A model generated the notes under the pieces. The model worked only from the letters and a program-made list of their open reading frames with translations, was not told where the DNA came from and searched no databases. A stretch of DNA of 64,000 nt from contig NW_024037051.1 of the NCBI RefSeq assembly GCF_015706575.1, positions 2,288,600 to 2,352,599 of the forward strand, written 5' to 3'. Every line of letters starts with the position of its first letter. Position 1 is the stretch's first letter. Source of the stretch: Patiria miniata. Taxonomy: Eukaryota; Echinodermata; Asteroidea; Valvatida; Asterinidae. Shown piece after piece: positions 9,401 to 17,084 of this stretch. Position numbers and translations under genes: made by a program.

Positions 9401-11277
9401 TTGTCAGGACAAAATAAACTACAGTGAAATCTCAAAATGTCAAACTGTTGATAAATTAAACCTCCTGTTAAGTCAAACAAAGACTAATTATTCCCTTTAG
9501 TTGTATAACAGTGATATACAACCCTGCTTGACTCAAAACTCAGCTTAGCTCACATTTTGAGCCCATTCTCTCAAAGTTTGACTTATCGAGATTTCACTGT
9601 ATATCAAAACATAAATGTCTCATAAAATTGATTATTTGTCCATTTGTACATGTATGTGTACAATATGCCAGATATGTTAAAAACGGCTGCCATTTTAATG
9701 GCCAATGGGGGGGGGGGAGTGGGGTGGAGCAGATTGTCACTTGTTGAGGTGTCCAGAGGTGTTTGTGAGAGTTTGAAAGAATGTGCAATAATCCATATGG
9801 GCTCGCACAAGCCTTCTTTTGGAATACACGTATGCCCCCTTTTTATGAAAAAAGTGTGACACGCCCCCCAAATGGGAGCCAAAGAATTTATGAGTTGACA
9901 TGTAAACGTTTTTTTCCTTGCCAAATTATAATGGATTGAAACAAAAACAAAAACAAAAACAAAACACCTCAAGATTGCATTTTACAGGTCGATTTTCTGT
10001 TAGCGACATGTGACCCCCACTTTTTAAAATGTTGCCCCACCCCCAAAAGAGGCAAAATTGTGGATTTGTTTTCTTGTGATGTAGCACTTTGGTGAACTGT
10101 CCAAATGCGAAAAAGAAAAGGAACATTTTGTAAAAAAATTTTGCGCGCGATGCCCCCACTTTTTAAAATCATGGCCACGCCCACAAAAGGGTCAGAAGAA
10201 AATGGCATCAAGTGGTTTGGAACTTCTTGAGGTATCCTCTAGTGATCCTGAGAGTTTCAAAGAATGTACCCGAAATTACATATGGGCCACCACAAGCCCA
10301 CTGACTATAGATAGGGACACTAGGCTAGGCCCTCTAGAACCAGCTAAAAGTTTGATCGCAATGTTTAATGACGCTCTTTTTCAGGTCAGGAGAATATCTT
10401 AATTTAGTCTACGAGAAAGTAAACACCCAAGTTGTTGACGCTGCCATAAAGAACACCATTCAAGGCTGGCCAGGAATTCAACTAGTGGATTGGACATGCG
10501 CAGAGAGCCCAGTTTACGATCCTGAAAGTTCAGGTAAGCTTTATTTAAAAACTACTTTGAATCACCAGATTTTGAAAATGCTGCAACAAACACTGAGGAG
10601 CGATATAATGACGTGATAACTTCCCTTTTCTTTTCTGGCCTTTTGTTTCGGCACAGAACTATACTACATTGCATTTCTTGAGGTCGATCCTGGCAAGAGG
10701 GAGCTGAATGACGTCACGGCAGAGCAAAGGTCAAAGGTAAATAAGTCAACTCCAAAGTTAGAGAAGTTTCACAAATAGTTACGAGCTTTGAATATTCTGG
10801 ATTTATAAAATTCAGTCAACTCCTAAGTTAGAGAAGTTTCACAAATTGTTACGAGCTTTGAATATTCTGGATTTATAAAAGGAGTTTGTTTTCTTTCGTA
10901 TGAGATTATGACATAGGCCTACTATGCACAGGTTCTTTAAAATAAAAGCCAGTAATGTGTCGGAAAGGCTGTCGGAAATACATGTTTAACATATCAACAG
11001 TTTTAGAGGTATCCTTCGGTAACGAGACTATTTTCATCGTTCATTTCAGTTTGATGAACATCTTCAGCAAGACCACGTTTACTACAGCGGCTTGCGGGAG
11101 TCTAATACCATCTCTCCATCCCGGGTGAAATTTGTGAGGCCAGGTACCTTTCTGGAGCTAAGGGACTTCAGGGTGAACAAAACTACAGCTTCTGTCATGA
11201 TGTACAAGACGCCTCGTAAATTGAGGACGCGAGAGCACGTGATTTGGATGATGGAGAGAGTGATCGAGACCAAGTAG
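1..11277 (+). CDS. GH3-domain protein gene, copy A (5' end outside the window)
   Basis: Spliced gene read from GT-AG junctions and alignment to copy B: exons 1-446 (partial), 671-809, 1304-1468, 10385-10533, 10657-10736 and 11050-11277, ending in TAG. Phases agree at every junction and no internal stop is present. The product is a GH3-fold adenylate-forming enzyme. In plants this family joins acyl acids such as jasmonate or auxin to amino acids; animal members (GHDC-like) have no settled substrate. Seen here are motif II (YGSTE, 694-708) and motif III (YRYRNGDV, 1392-1415), plus the C-terminal domain with YKTPRKLR. Motif I and the N-terminus lie left of the window; copy B predicts a full length near 635 residues. 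Intron 4 is about 8.9 kb because of nested mobile elements. A polyadenylation signal lies at 11640. This appears to be the intact member of the pair. Confidence 0.85.
671..809 (+). CDS. GH3 copy A, exon 3 (motif II)
   Basis: 139-nt exon after the acceptor TTGGCTAG and before the donor GTGTGT. It encodes GVPYFNWAYGSTEVGQLAIN, which contains the second GH3 nucleotide-binding motif (YGSTE). It has the same length and splice sites as copy B 15924-16062. Confidence 0.85.
1178..1290 (+). repeat. tRNA-derived SINE-like segment, intron 3 of copy A
   Basis: Contains GGATAGCTTTGTAGGTA followed by GCCGATACGGTAATACGG, resembling the D arm (A box) and anticodon arm of a tRNA, but the B-box region is degraded. 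The same segment occurs twice in copy B (16340-16595), so it predates the gene duplication. Confidence 0.45.
1304..1468 (+). CDS. GH3 copy A, exon 4 (motif III)
   Basis: 165-nt exon (55 codons) between TTGAACAG and GTAAAC. It reads through TLLIDEVEVGGRYELVLTTR and then YRYRNGDVIQIVGF, the third conserved GH3 motif (YRxGDV type) that closes on the acyl-adenylate. Its length is a multiple of three, so losing it, as in copy B, keeps the frame but removes the motif. Confidence 0.85.
1576..2081. mobile_element. Foldback TIR element in intron 4 of copy A
   Basis: Two arms of about 230 bp are reverse complements of each other around a centre near 1835, with outer ends CAGGGTGAGTCAAAA and TTTACTCACCGTG. 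TA dinucleotides flank both ends, as for a mariner/Tc1-type target duplication. Copy B has a short uninterrupted sequence at the same intron position (about 16655). No transposase is encoded, so it is non-autonomous; a transcript through it would fold into a long hairpin. Confidence 0.7.
2363..2787. mobile_element. 425-bp Harbinger-like MITE nested in the left arm
   Basis: Ends in inverted repeats GGCGAGCC and GGCTCGCC, each flanked by TAA (2360-2362 and 2788-2790), as expected for PIF/Harbinger target duplications. The right arm of the host element (about 10135) shows the uninterrupted sequence, an internal empty site. No coding capacity is seen. The first tandem 1119-bp unit begins inside it (2694), so every unit carries its right end. 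Confidence 0.6.
3037..3405. mobile_element. Mariner-like MITE, unit 1
   Basis: Inverted ends of about 33 bp start AGGCCAAAAAAAAAAGTCTC and finish with the complement GAGACTTTTTTTTGGCCT; TA flanks both sides. Nothing is encoded. Equivalent copies lie at 4156-4524, 5275-5642 and 6393-6762 because the whole unit was amplified. Confidence 0.65.
4156..4524. mobile_element. Mariner-like MITE, unit 2
   Basis: Tandem-amplified copy of the 369-bp element at 3037-3405, with the same inverted ends and TA flanks. Confidence 0.65.
5275..5642. mobile_element. Mariner-like MITE, unit 3
   Basis: Tandem-amplified copy, one base shorter through homopolymer changes near both ends. Confidence 0.65.
6393..6762. 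mobile_element. Mariner-like MITE, unit 4
   Basis: Tandem-amplified copy, one base longer in the left A run. Confidence 0.65.
7173..7771. other. Unannotated AT-rich stretch inside the composite element
   Basis: About 600 bp between the last tandem unit and the truncated MITE. I see no terminal repeats, coding signal or tRNA-like boxes. Confidence 0.5.
7772..8123. mobile_element. Truncated, diverged copy of the mariner-like MITE
   Basis: Matches 3061-3405 with scattered substitutions and a longer A run (8041-8057). The outermost left inverted end is missing; the right end TTTGGCCT is kept. Being diverged, it is older than the four near-identical copies or independent of them. Confidence 0.7.
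8124..9529. repeat. Large inverted repeat, arms about 540 bp
   Basis: 8124-8660 is reverse-complementary to 8975-9529 with roughly 90 percent agreement by eye, starting at AAGCAGGGTTGTATATCACT. The 8661-8974 spacer has no recognised content. The left arm abuts the truncated MITE exactly, suggesting that event trimmed it. Confidence 0.7.
9422..9599. mobile_element. 178-bp pogo/Tigger-like MITE
   Basis: The inverted ends are CAGTGAAATCTC and GAGATTTCACTG, followed inward by related GTCAAAC-type sequence, and TA lies on each side (9420-9421, 9600-9601). This matches the end sequence style of pogo-like elements. It has no coding capacity. A truncated counterpart ends at 8224 in the left arm of the surrounding inverted repeat. 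Confidence 0.7.
9733..9813. repeat. Second, diverged terminus of the composite-element family
   Basis: Resembles 10222-10300: the pattern TTGAGGT, GAGAGTTT-AAAGAATGT, CATATGGGC and CACAAGCC recurs in the same order. It indicates a second related element, or a duplicated end, just inside the main right arm. A G run of about 11 precedes it at 9708. Confidence 0.5.
10385..10533 (+). CDS. GH3 copy A, exon 5
   Basis: 149-nt exon after the acceptor CTTTTTCAG and before GTAAGC. It encodes SGEYLNLVYEKVNTQVVDAA and onward, the start of the GH3 C-terminal region. By my alignment it differs from copy B at one base, far less than the flanking exons do. Confidence 0.85.
10657..10736 (+). CDS. GH3 copy A, exon 6
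   Basis: 80-nt exon after GGCACAG and before GTAAAT, encoding ELYYIAFLEVDPGKRELNDV and the next codons. Phase 2 in and phase 0 out fit its neighbours. Copy B has the same-sized exon at 17005-17084. Confidence 0.8.
10745..10884 (+). repeat. 70-bp direct tandem duplication in intron 6 of copy A
   Basis: Two adjacent 70-bp copies starting GTCAACTCC at 10745 and 10815, differing at a few bases. Copy B intron 6 has a single diverged version, so the duplication followed the gene duplication. Confidence 0.75.
11050..11277 (+). CDS. GH3 copy A, exon 7 and stop
   Basis: 228-nt terminal exon after the acceptor TCATTTCAG. It encodes FDEHLQQDHVYYSGLRESNT and later YKTPRKLRTREHVIWMMERV, typical of the GH3 C-terminus, and ends in TAG at 11275-11277. 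I count about 36 base differences from the equivalent exon of copy B. Confidence 0.85.
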   Translation, partial: FDEHLQQDHVYYSGLRESNTISPSRVKFVRPGTFLELRDFRVNKTTASVMMYKTPRKLRTREHVIWMMERVIETK

Positions 11278-12299
11278 GGAGACTATTGTAAAAAGTCAAA
11301 AAGCTAGTTATACATCTCGCACACCACTTAGGAAAAAGGGATTTATACTGATTAACATGTGAATGCTTATCATTTTCTTGATAAAATGGTCAATTCGGTA
11401 TTCCAAGTGTGCATGCGTTAATTATAACGGATCATGGGTCATTCGGGATAACATACAGAAGTGATCTTCGAGACATGACAAGAAAGCTGTATCGGTTTCT
11501 TATGGTGCTTTCTGCAGTTTGGTCGTCTTTATCCTGGATGACCTTTGACCGGACCAACCACATGCACAAGAATGAAGTATTACATGCCTAGTTTGGCTGA
11601 TTTAGTGTTGAAATGACGTCACAGCACGCATATGTACAAAATAAAGATGCGTCTTTTTACACGGCACGCCTACATTCCGTGAAAGAAAATCAGTCTAAAT
11701 AATGACAATCTTACACTTCTTACTACTTTATCATTTTAAGTCTCCTCTTTCGATACGTTTTTTTTAATATCAATACCGATACTTGAATTGTTAACTTGTG
11801 GTTATATCTAATTCAAAAGTTTTGAAGAGACAACGAAGCTGATGACCTGCCATATCATAATGAGGAATATCCCCCACCTGTGACTCTTCAAGCTACGCAC
11901 ATCATGTTAAAGCACAAATCATTGGCTTTTCAATGATACCAAATCTATTTATATAGCTAAATTTATTCCAAAGATATGCCAGGAAATTCAACAGTGTCTC
12001 GCCGAACTTCGCCAACCTCATTTCGTGAAAAAAACCGGCTTTGAAAAAAAGAAAAGAAATACGCATTGCGCCGCCAACGGCAGTGGAAAACGTTATTTAG
12101 TTTCCAACTTTTGTGGGTATTTAACAAAAATGCATAGTGTGAATCTTGGATACCTTGGCTACTTAAAAATAAGAAAAAAAAAACATATTGATTTTGCCTG
12201 ATTTTTCCAGTGCATCCAACTTCAGGCGTTGATAACTCAGAACATGGTTTTGGGGGACATTCCTCATTTTGCCACAGTAGGTTAAAAGGGTTAAGTGGG
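11278..12299. other. 3' flank of GH3 copy A
   Basis: 3' UTR up to the signal near 11640, then about 650 bp of AT-rich sequence with A and T runs. No further gene, terminal repeat or coding exon is recognised. Confidence 0.5.
11640..11645 (+). terminator. Polyadenylation signal AATAAA, GH3 copy A
   Basis: First canonical AATAAA downstream of the TAG stop, about 360 bp after it; it gives a plausible 3' UTR length. Confidence 0.5.
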
Positions 12300-12690
12300 T
12301 ACCCAAACCTTAGGCACCTTATTACTGATCTTGTCTCCCCCTCCATCGACTTCGGTTCATTCTTGAAGGTTTGGACGAAGCGCCCTGCAAGTCATTTGTC
12401 GTTGGGTGATAAGGAGCTGAAGCTATGTGCCACACTCCATGGTGTTTCAGGATCCTTAATTCCTCTGATTTGAACTGCGGACCATTGATACTAACAAGTT
12501 GCTTAGGGACAATGTGTTGGGCGTGAATGCCCCTTAGGAGATCAGTCGTCCTGCTTGATAGTGAAGTGGTTGTCTGGAAGAATTGAGGCCGTTTTGAATG
12601 TGCATCAACATTAACCAGGATCGTCTGTCCTTAGAATAGTCCAGCGCAGTCGATGTGTATTCTTTGCCAGGGTTTCGCGGGCCATTACCC
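12300..12690 (-). pseudogene. Decayed gypsy-type integrase fragment
   Basis: On the minus strand an integrase core can be followed: WQRIHIDCAG (first Asp), then VNVDAHSKRPQF, INGPQFKSEEL and WHIASAPYHPTTN. An in-frame stop interrupts it after the first motif, a frameshift follows the YHP motif, and the conserved Asp before NGPQF reads Ile, so it cannot be catalytic. It is clearly different from the integrase at 53 kb, so it belongs to another Ty3/gypsy lineage. No LTRs were found near it. Confidence 0.7.
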
Positions 12691-13770
12691 GTCTTGATAT
12701 GGAGTAGAGCTTAAAAGGGCACTGCGTCCTGAAATCCCCGAAAATCTCATGCTTTGGATTGTTTACTTATCCTATTTCAAACATCTGGTTGAAAGGAAAC
12801 CAATCTAATGTCTAACCATTTTCATAAATTGTTAAATGTGCCACGCAAAATTGAATAGCTCATGTACCAACATTTCGTTATTAAGAGTTAGGATGTCACA
12901 TCTCTACCAAGACAATTAACCGCAGTGTCAGAATGTTGATATTTTGCAAAAGCCTGTCAGCCGTTGATGATGGATCCAGAGTGTTCAGTTGCAAAGTGAA
13001 AGTTATATATGGATAAAAAATTTGAAAAATTGCCATCTAACATCTAAGTAAGTGCTATTTCATTATTGATTGTATGTGTATATATTTATGTGGGGAATCG
13101 ATTATTTAAAACCGCTGCGTCCCAGAGGACGCCCTTCCTAACGACCACTGTTATTCCTTGCATGGACCGCACAATGAAAACCTTGACGAGCTGGAAGCAG
13201 GATTGTGCTCGGATTCAAAAACAGTGACCACTGCACTGTAGTATTCTCTTGCATTTAAACTCGAGGCAGTGGAATATCCTTAATACCTGGTGGTTGGGGT
13301 TTGTTATTTCCTTCATATCGTGGAGAGTATGGAGACTCCCATTCATTAAATCAAATACTGAAGTAGAAGAAAATCTAAGTGGAGAGAGTGTCATTTACTG
13401 GTCAGTCCCAGGAAGAAGAAATTCTTCACACATGGTGACAAGCTACCATAATCACAAACCCAAGGGTTCGCACATCGCAGTTCCTTTCTTTTATTTTTTA
13501 GAAAACAAAAACAACTTTATTGTTGCAAACAACTCGTATTATCGTGTCTTCTGCATTCTCATCTACTTTTCTAATTGTTGAAGTTGTTTAGGATAAGGGA
13601 ATGATATCAAAGGGCACGGTGAAATAGCCTTATCGTGTGTACGGGTATTTGTTTTGATAAATGTACACACCGACGCCACCTAGGCTACATTTTGTACTGC
13701 CGGCATATAACGTCCAAAGTGGAAAATTTTGAAGTCCTCAACACGCCTACTTTAAAGTCCTGTAGTCAAA
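12691..13770. other. Intergenic stretch upstream of GH3 copy B
   Basis: About 1.1 kb, AT-rich, containing a 333-nt open frame (13249-13581) with no recognisable motif and no splice-site context to support it. The promoter of copy B should lie in the last few hundred bases; no clear TATA box is seen. Confidence 0.45.
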
Positions 13771-13780
13771 ATGGCGGTTA
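13765..13780 (+). promoter_or_regulatory. YY1-like AAAATGGCGG overlapping the start codon
   Basis: The copy B initiator sits in CAAAATGGCGGTT, which matches the YY1 core (AAnATGGCGG) and is also a favourable initiation context. YY1-type sites over ATG codons are known in TATA-less animal promoters. This rests on sequence match alone. Confidence 0.3.
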
Positions 13781-13891
13781 CTTGGAATCTTCGCTGTGCA
13801 TGCTGGGGTTTCATCTCCTCGCTCCTAGCTGCGGTCTTTCTCAGCTATTGCATGACTTCTCAATCCCATCTGGCCCTCCGAGTAACAGTAG
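13771..13891 (+). CDS. GH3 copy B, exon 1 (start codon, signal/anchor segment)
   Basis: The ATG at 13771 has A at -3 and begins MAVTWNLRCACWGFISSLLA. The donor is GTGAGT at 13892. The 121-nt exon leaves one base, which joins exon 2 as Gly. The first hydrophobic stretch spans about residues 11-26. Confidence 0.75.
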
Positions 13892-14669
13892 GTGAGTTGT
13901 CGTTTCCAATGACTTTTCTTTTTTGGAGGGGGAGGGGATTAGGTTTCATTTTCCAAAGAATTAATGAAATCTATACTAGTCCATGTACGCCAGGCACAAT
14001 CCCAACTGATTATCTGGGATAATTATGGCTCCACCTTAATCTCAAACAAACCCACTTTATCGGGTCAACAATAGAAATTTACCGTTGGCTGAAAATAATT
14101 ACACCATCCAATGGTCTAGCTTGAATAGTTTTCCTGGAACCAGAGGGTCAACCTAGCAGTGGCGTATCCTGGGGGGGGGGGGCAGGGAGGAACTTTGCCC
14201 CCCCCCCGGCGGGTTTTTTGACAATGTTTTTGTTTCAGCAATAATTTTAAAAAATGGTTAGAGAGTTCTTACATCAATGGTTCAACGTCCCCTATTGAGT
14301 GCAGAAACAGACTCAGCCATTTTGAAATCAGTTGAATAGAATTGTGGCCAGCTTTTACATCAGGCTCGACTGTTAGTGACGCATTTTAAGCAGCGCTATT
14401 TTGGTCTCGCAAACCCCTCTGGCGAAACTGAGTACGCTTGTAAAAAATGAGGTATTTATTCATGGACATCTACCCAACGGAAAACATATACCATAAAGAA
14501 AATGTGGTGATCGGGGCGAAATCATGCGCGGGTCGTTGCTGCACGTCGAATCGCTTATGCCAAAATACTACCAAATGCTGCCACTCTGAAATTACGGAGA
14601 GAATTTAATATACAAACGTCCCTATTATACAAACAAATTGTACTCACATTAATGACCTTGATCGATTAG
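13892..14669 (+). other. Intron 1 of GH3 copy B
   Basis: 778-bp intron, GTGAGT to ATTAG. It holds a hAT-like terminus with G and C runs at 14157-14207 (separate entry) and otherwise nothing recognisable. Confidence 0.7.
14157..14207. mobile_element. hAT-like terminus with G and C runs
   Basis: Begins CAGTGGCGTATCC followed by a run of 12 G (14171-14182) and, after a short gap, 9 to 10 C (14197-14206), which can pair or form a quadruplex. The opening resembles hAT ends; no matching right end was found, so it is a fragment at most. Confidence 0.4.
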
Positions 14670-15694
14670 GTGCTGCGGCAGTGCTGCTGGGCATCTCATC
14701 CCTGATTGCCTTCCACATCTCGACTCTACGATGCTCTGAGAGTCACACCCTCACAACTCTACTCATGTCCTACAGGTGGCACCAGGGTGAACGACTAGCC
14801 ACGCCCTCCATCTTGGCAAAGATCAATCACATGTGGAAACATCCGCGAGAAGCCCAGGAAGATCTGATCCGGGAGCTGACCAGTCGACATGCCAAGACGG
14901 AGTACGGGCGCAAGAACCGTCTTGGGGAGATCCAATCAGTGGAAGACCTCCGCAAGAAGCATCCGCTCACCACGTACGATCACTACAGGGATTACATCCA
15001 GCGGCTGGCAGACGTAGAAGAAGGCGTCTTTCTTGACGAGGAGCCCGTGCGATTCGGCGTCACATCGGGAACCACCGGAGTCGGGAAGAAAATACCCCTG
15101 GTTTCTTTTTGGATAGAGGGAGATGCACTCTGCATGCAGATCAGGCGCTTGGCTTTGTACCAGTGTGCTCACCGGCCAAGCCCTGTACAGAAACGCTGTT
15201 TCTTCTACATCCATCCCAAAATCTCTTTCACCAAAACTGGCCGTGTCATTTCTCCGTACACGTTCATCAAACAGGAGGACACTATGCGTTTATCGGAGCT
15301 CAGCTCTCCTCCACCGGCCTTCACTATCACCAATGAGCCTTCTGCCGTCTACATTCACATGCTGTTCGCGATTGCCGACACCAATCTCGCTCTCTTGTCT
15401 ACCATGTTTACTCCCCAATTGTACCGAGCTCTAAAGTGTCTGGAGACCAACTGGCAAGCAATGTTAGATGATCTATCTACCGGGCAGATCAATGCTAAGA
15501 TCCCTCTAGACCCTGATATACGCCGGTCTCTCCAAGGCTATCTCAGACTGGACAAGGCCCGAGTATGCAAGTTGAGAAGGGAATTCGAGAAAGGCTTCCA
15601 TGGCATTTGAAGAGAATCTGGCCTCATCTGGTCGCCATTGAGGGAATCGACATCATGAGTTTCAAGAAGAAACTAGAAGAAAAATTTAGTTATG
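14670..15694 (+). CDS. GH3 copy B, exon 2 (motif I; frameshifted)
   Basis: Acceptor GATTAG, donor GTAAGA. The frame stays open from the splice site to 15607 and includes the second hydrophobic segment, FGVTSGTTGVGKKIP (motif I) and the shared segment seen in copy A. One missing T relative to copy A at about 15606 gives an immediate TGA. Beyond it, sequence in the other frame still matches copy A up to the donor, so the lesion looks recent. Confidence 0.8.
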
Positions 15695-15923
15695 GTAAGA
15701 GTTAAATTGAATAGAAATCTGAAGAGTGTGTGCCTAAAATTCAATCTACGCAAGCACTATGAAACTACACATAAGAACCGGAGCCCAACAGAATCGATTC
15801 ATATATTGGTCCCACCAAAAAAGGGGAATACTAAGTGCCAAGTTAATATTTGCCATCTTCATTAATACAATTGTCTTTAAAAATGTATTGGTTTTAAATA
15901 ACCATTGATCTTGTCTTGGCTAG

Positions 15924-16062
15924 GTGTTCCTTGCTTCAGTTGGGGATACGGCGGCACAGAGGTAGGCCACCTCGCGATCAACATGTGGCTTCATGAGAAA
16001 GAGCTTCGATACGCTCCCTGCCCCCACATGGCTGTCTTGGAGTTCATCCCGGAGCAAAACAG
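15924..16062 (+). CDS. GH3 copy B, exon 3 (motif II)
   Basis: 139-nt exon, GVPCFSWGYGGTEVGHLAIN; motif II reads YGGTE where copy A has YGSTE. The splice sites are the same as in copy A. Confidence 0.8.
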
Positions 16063-16275
16063 GTGTGTGATTATTATAGAAGACAAAGTGGTCCACTTTA
16101 CTTGTCCTCCCTTTTCTTATTCCTAGTTTTTTTTTTATACCAAAAGATTACTTCATCATGAAAAGTTGTAATAAAAATCCGTATGGTATCTCTGAGTGAT
16201 TCCCGTATTTCCTGTAAATTTGCGTTATTGTAAGCATCTTGACTTAGGGCGTGATCCCTAGGCACATGGCATATG

Positions 16276-16595
16276 GGTTTATGGCTTTTGAAAAGCGCCC
16301 CTTAACAAAACAAATTGACACAATTTAATTGGGAAACCAGCAAAATGGACAGCTCTGTTGGTAGGGCGCCGATACGGTAATCCGGAGGCCGCGTGTCCAA
16401 ATCCCGCTATCTATTCGATTTCTTTGTTCAACCCATTCGGATTGATGGCTTCTGACTAGCGCCTCTGAACAGATACATTGACATATTAGGAAACCGGCCA
16501 AATGGATAGCTCTCTTGGTAAGGCGCCGATATGGTAATCCGGAGGCTACATGTCCCATTACCTCTGTCTAGTCGATTTCTTTGTTCAACTTTTTA
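16276..16595 (+). repeat. Duplicated tRNA-derived SINE-like segment, intron of copy B
   Basis: A unit of about 155-160 bp occurs twice (about 16276-16437 and 16439-16595). Each unit contains TGGACAGCTCTGTTGGTAGG or a variant, an A-box-like D arm, then GGCGCCGATA-GGTAATCCGGAGG and a weak B-box-like stretch. Copy A has one unit, so copy B gained the second. No intact tRNA cloverleaf remains. Confidence 0.5.
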
Positions 16596-16607
16596 GTTTC
16601 TTTTGAA

Positions 16608-16616
16608 CAGTTCAGA
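16608..16616 (+). other. Deletion scar replacing exon 4 in copy B
   Basis: Copy A reads TTGAACAG + exon 4 + intron up to GATTCAGTATGG. Copy B reads TTGAACAG directly followed by TTCAGAATGG. The missing part corresponds to copy A 1304-1529 (226 bp), with TTC as microhomology at both ends. The orphan splice acceptor is retained. Confidence 0.8.
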
Positions 16617-16751
16617 ATGGCTTTTCACTGGAAGTCTGTTCATGCATCTGGTATACACAATGGATTCTGTAGTCCTATACGATATCACTATAGCTGGCCC
16701 TCTGGCACCAGCTAACAGTTAATCGCATTGTTTAATGACGCTCTTTTTCAG

Positions 16752-16900
16752 GTCAGGAGAATATCTTAATTTAGTCTACGAGAAAGTGAACACCCAAGTT
16801 GTTGACGCTGCCATAAAGAACACCATTCAAGGCTGGCCAGGAATTCAACTAGTGGATTGGACATGCGCAGAGAGCCCAGTTTACGATCCTGAAAGTTCAG
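16752..16900 (+). CDS. GH3 copy B, exon 5
   Basis: 149 nt, one base different from copy A (A to G in the codon for Val in YEKVNTQ). Identity continues into the flanking intron on both sides for tens of bases, pointing to recent gene conversion. Confidence 0.8.
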
Positions 16901-17004
16901 GTAAGCTTTATTTAAAAATCTACTCCGACTCCTAAAATACTAAAAATGCTGCAACAACCACTGAGCGTTTTTTTTTTTCTGTCTGACCTTTTGTTTCGTC
17001 ACAG

Positions 17005-17084
17005 AACTATACTACATCGTATTTCTTGAGGTCGATCCTGACAAGAGGGAGCTGAATGAAGTCACAGAAGAGCAAAGGTCAAAG
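17005..17084 (+). CDS. GH3 copy B, exon 6
   Basis: 80 nt, ELYYIVFLEVDPDKRELNEV and the next codons, same phase as in copy A. Confidence 0.8.

Larger units (their letters stand above)
2190..10303. mobile_element. Composite TIR element filling intron 4 of copy A
   Basis: The outer ends read CAGTGGGCTT at 2190 and AAGCCCACTG at 10303. Inward, 2190-2360 plus 2788-3030 is reverse-complementary to about 9893-10303, giving arms near 410 bp; the left arm is split by a 425-bp insertion. The interior holds tandem 1119-bp units, a MITE fragment, an inverted repeat, a pogo-like MITE and a second related terminus. No transposase reading frame was recognised. Copy B lacks the whole insert. The superfamily is uncertain: CAGTG ends occur in hAT, but I could not find a clean 8-bp target duplication. 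Confidence 0.6.

Noticed and set aside
11963..12473. Open frames on both strands downstream of GH3 copy A as host exons.
   Set aside because: The minus-strand frame overlaps the integrase relic and its continuation. The plus-strand frame is its shadow.
16340..16590. Functional tRNA genes.
   Set aside because: The A-box-like part is recognisable but the acceptor stem and a proper B box are not, and the copies are tandem intronic segments.
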